Positions 16,375 to 17,185 of a stretch of DNA of 17,185 nucleotides are shown here, piece after piece. A program made the translations under genes and the position numbers. The stretch comes from 1162T-S-0a-05 sp050299435 (GTDB taxonomy: Bacteria; Pseudomonadota; Gammaproteobacteria; Pseudomonadales; Cellvibrionaceae): assembly GCA_050299435.1 (NCBI GenBank), contig JBNKVX010000072.1, positions 1-17,185 on the forward strand, written 5' to 3'. Position 1 is the first letter of the stretch. Each line of letters begins with the position of its first letter. Under the pieces are notes generated by a model. It was not told the origin of the DNA. It did no database searches and saw only the letters and a list, made by a program, of their open reading frames with translations.

Positions 16375-16758
16375 ATGGGCAGAAAGTTAATATCCAGCGG
16401 GTCAGAATTTGAGCAACTTATTGCTTATTCAAGAGCGGTGGTTGACGGTGATTATGTGTTTGTTTCAGGAACGACGGGTTATGATTATGAACGTAAGCAG
16501 ATCTCTGATGATGTCATTGAGCAGACAGAACAGTGCTTCAAGAATATTGGCGCGGCACTTGAGCAAGCGGGAAGCTCACTGAACAGTGTTGTACGCATTA
16601 CCTATATTTACCCTAACAAAAAAGATTTTGAACCGTGTTGGCCGGTATTACAAAAATACCTTGGGGATATTCGGCCAGCAGCGACTATGATTGAAGCCGG
16701 GTTGCTGGATGAAGTTATGAAAGTTGAAATACAGGTAACTGCACGAGTTGAAAGTTAA
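16375..16758 (+). CDS. Rid family (YjgF/YER057c/UK114) protein
   Basis: This is a small cytosolic protein of the Rid superfamily, whose founding member RidA deaminates reactive enamine/imine intermediates. The ATG at 16375 gives 127 residues and follows GAGGA (16359-16363) at an 11-nt spacing. The upstream in-frame extension from 16300 is not typical of the family and overlaps the promoter region. Visible features are the central VVRITYIYPNKKDFEPCWPV stretch and the C-terminal VEIQVTAR strand. At the place where RidA has the catalytic Arg (PARS), this protein reads PAAT, so the Arg is missing. It is therefore probably one of the Rid subfamilies that lack imine deaminase activity. In Pseudomonas aeruginosa this slot holds tag, from memory. 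Confidence 0.88.
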   Translation: MGRKLISSGSEFEQLIAYSRAVVDGDYVFVSGTTGYDYERKQISDDVIEQTEQCFKNIGAALEQAGSSLNSVVRITYIYPNKKDFEPCWPVLQKYLGDIRPAATMIEAGLLDEVMKVEIQVTARVES

Positions 16759-17185
16759 ATCGCTTTTACATAAATTTTTGGCGCATTTAGCGCGCCAGAC
16801 TTTTTATCTGTTTGGAATACTGCCTTTATCTTTTTCGCGGGGTTTTGGCACTTTTTTGGGCTGTTTAAGTTGGTGGTTTAAAGATCGCGGGGCAAAAACA
16901 ACACTTGATAATTTACTTTTTTGCTTTCCTGAAATTGGCAAGATAGAACGTTCGAAAATCGCCAGAGAAAGTTTGTGTGAAACCTACAAGATAGCAGGTG
17001 AAACTTTTTTAGTTTGGCAGCGAAAAAGAAAGTGGGTAGAAAGGCACATTAAAAAGATCGAGGGAGAGGACTTAATAACTCGCACAGTCGCCAAAGGTCA
17101 GGGAGTGATTGTTGCCCTGCCGCATTTTGGAAACTGGGAAATCCTCGGCGCGCTATTTTCAAAATACGCAAAAACTACAGCCATG
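16748..17185 (+). CDS. LpxL/HtrB-like lysophospholipid acyltransferase, 3' truncated
   Basis: An open frame runs to the last base of the window, giving 146 residues of an acyltransferase of the lipid A late-acyltransferase family. The N-terminus is hydrophobic (HKFLAHLARQTFYLFGILPL). The catalytic HX4E motif appears as LPHFGNWEILGALF near the 3' end. Such enzymes add secondary acyl chains to lipid A at the inner membrane. The likely start is TTG at 16748, overlapping the Rid gene by 11 bp, with AGGT 11 nt upstream; TTG at 16778 is an alternative and no ATG precedes the conserved region. The position matches PA0011 (htrB-like). The remaining half of the gene lies outside the window. Confidence 0.85.
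   Translation, partial: MKVKSLLHKFLAHLARQTFYLFGILPLSFSRGFGTFLGCLSWWFKDRGAKTTLDNLLFCFPEIGKIERSKIARESLCETYKIAGETFLVWQRKRKWVERHIKKIEGEDLITRTVAKGQGVIVALPHFGNWEILGALFSKYAKTTAM
16779..16805 (+). other. Terminator-like hairpin inside the start of the LpxL-like gene
   Basis: TGGCGC (16779-16784) pairs with GCGCCA (16792-16797) across 7 nt, and TTTTT follows at 16801-16805 after a 3-nt gap. It lies 20 bp after the Rid gene stop, where a terminator would be expected, but within the coding region of the next gene if that gene starts at 16748. It may reduce read-through or be chance. Confidence 0.35.

Overview
The window is a chromosomal segment just downstream of the replication origin of a gammaproteobacterium. 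It opens inside dnaA and runs dnaA-dnaN-recF-gyrB on the + strand. A leftward glyQ-glyS-gmhB-plsC block and a rightward LpxL/HtrB-type acyltransferase lie further right. From memory this is the order around PA0001-PA0011 of Pseudomonas aeruginosa, so the organism belongs to the Pseudomonas/Cellvibrio side of the class. An intracellular beta-xylosidase-type GH43 enzyme would fit a polysaccharide-degrading Cellvibrionaceae-like bacterium, but that placement is inference.

Layout: (1) 1-5760, replication and topology genes: dnaA (5' end outside the window), dnaN, recF and gyrB, closed by a strong intrinsic terminator at 5787-5816. Two perfect 16-bp parS palindromes lie inside recF at 2610-2625 and 3249-3264. 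(2) 5939-10697, an accessory + strand stretch: a copper-type P1B ATPase with YHS and CPMHP/CPKCGM metal-binding modules, a cytoplasmic GH43 glycosidase, and an exported methyltransferase-fold protein. (3) 10734-16232, a tightly packed leftward operon read as glyQ, glyS, gmhB, plsC and a transglutaminase-like/TPR lipoprotein. It converges on region 2 at a shared hairpin (10705-10740). (4) 16375-17185, a divergent rightward pair: a Rid-family protein and a truncated LpxL-like acyltransferase.

The genes serve initiation (DnaA), the processive clamp (DnaN), gap repair (RecF), supercoiling (GyrB), origin segregation (parS for ParB), glycyl-tRNA synthesis, and envelope lipid/LPS supply (PlsC, GmhB, LpxL-like). 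The accessory stretch adds metal efflux and sugar use and has no visible functional link to its surroundings.

I saw no tRNA, rRNA, CRISPR array, insertion sequence or integrase, and no gene-free stretch above 300 bp. The longest gaps are 5761-5938 and 16233-16374. I found no convincing undescribed multi-gene system. The strongest unusual signal is the recF-embedded parS pair.
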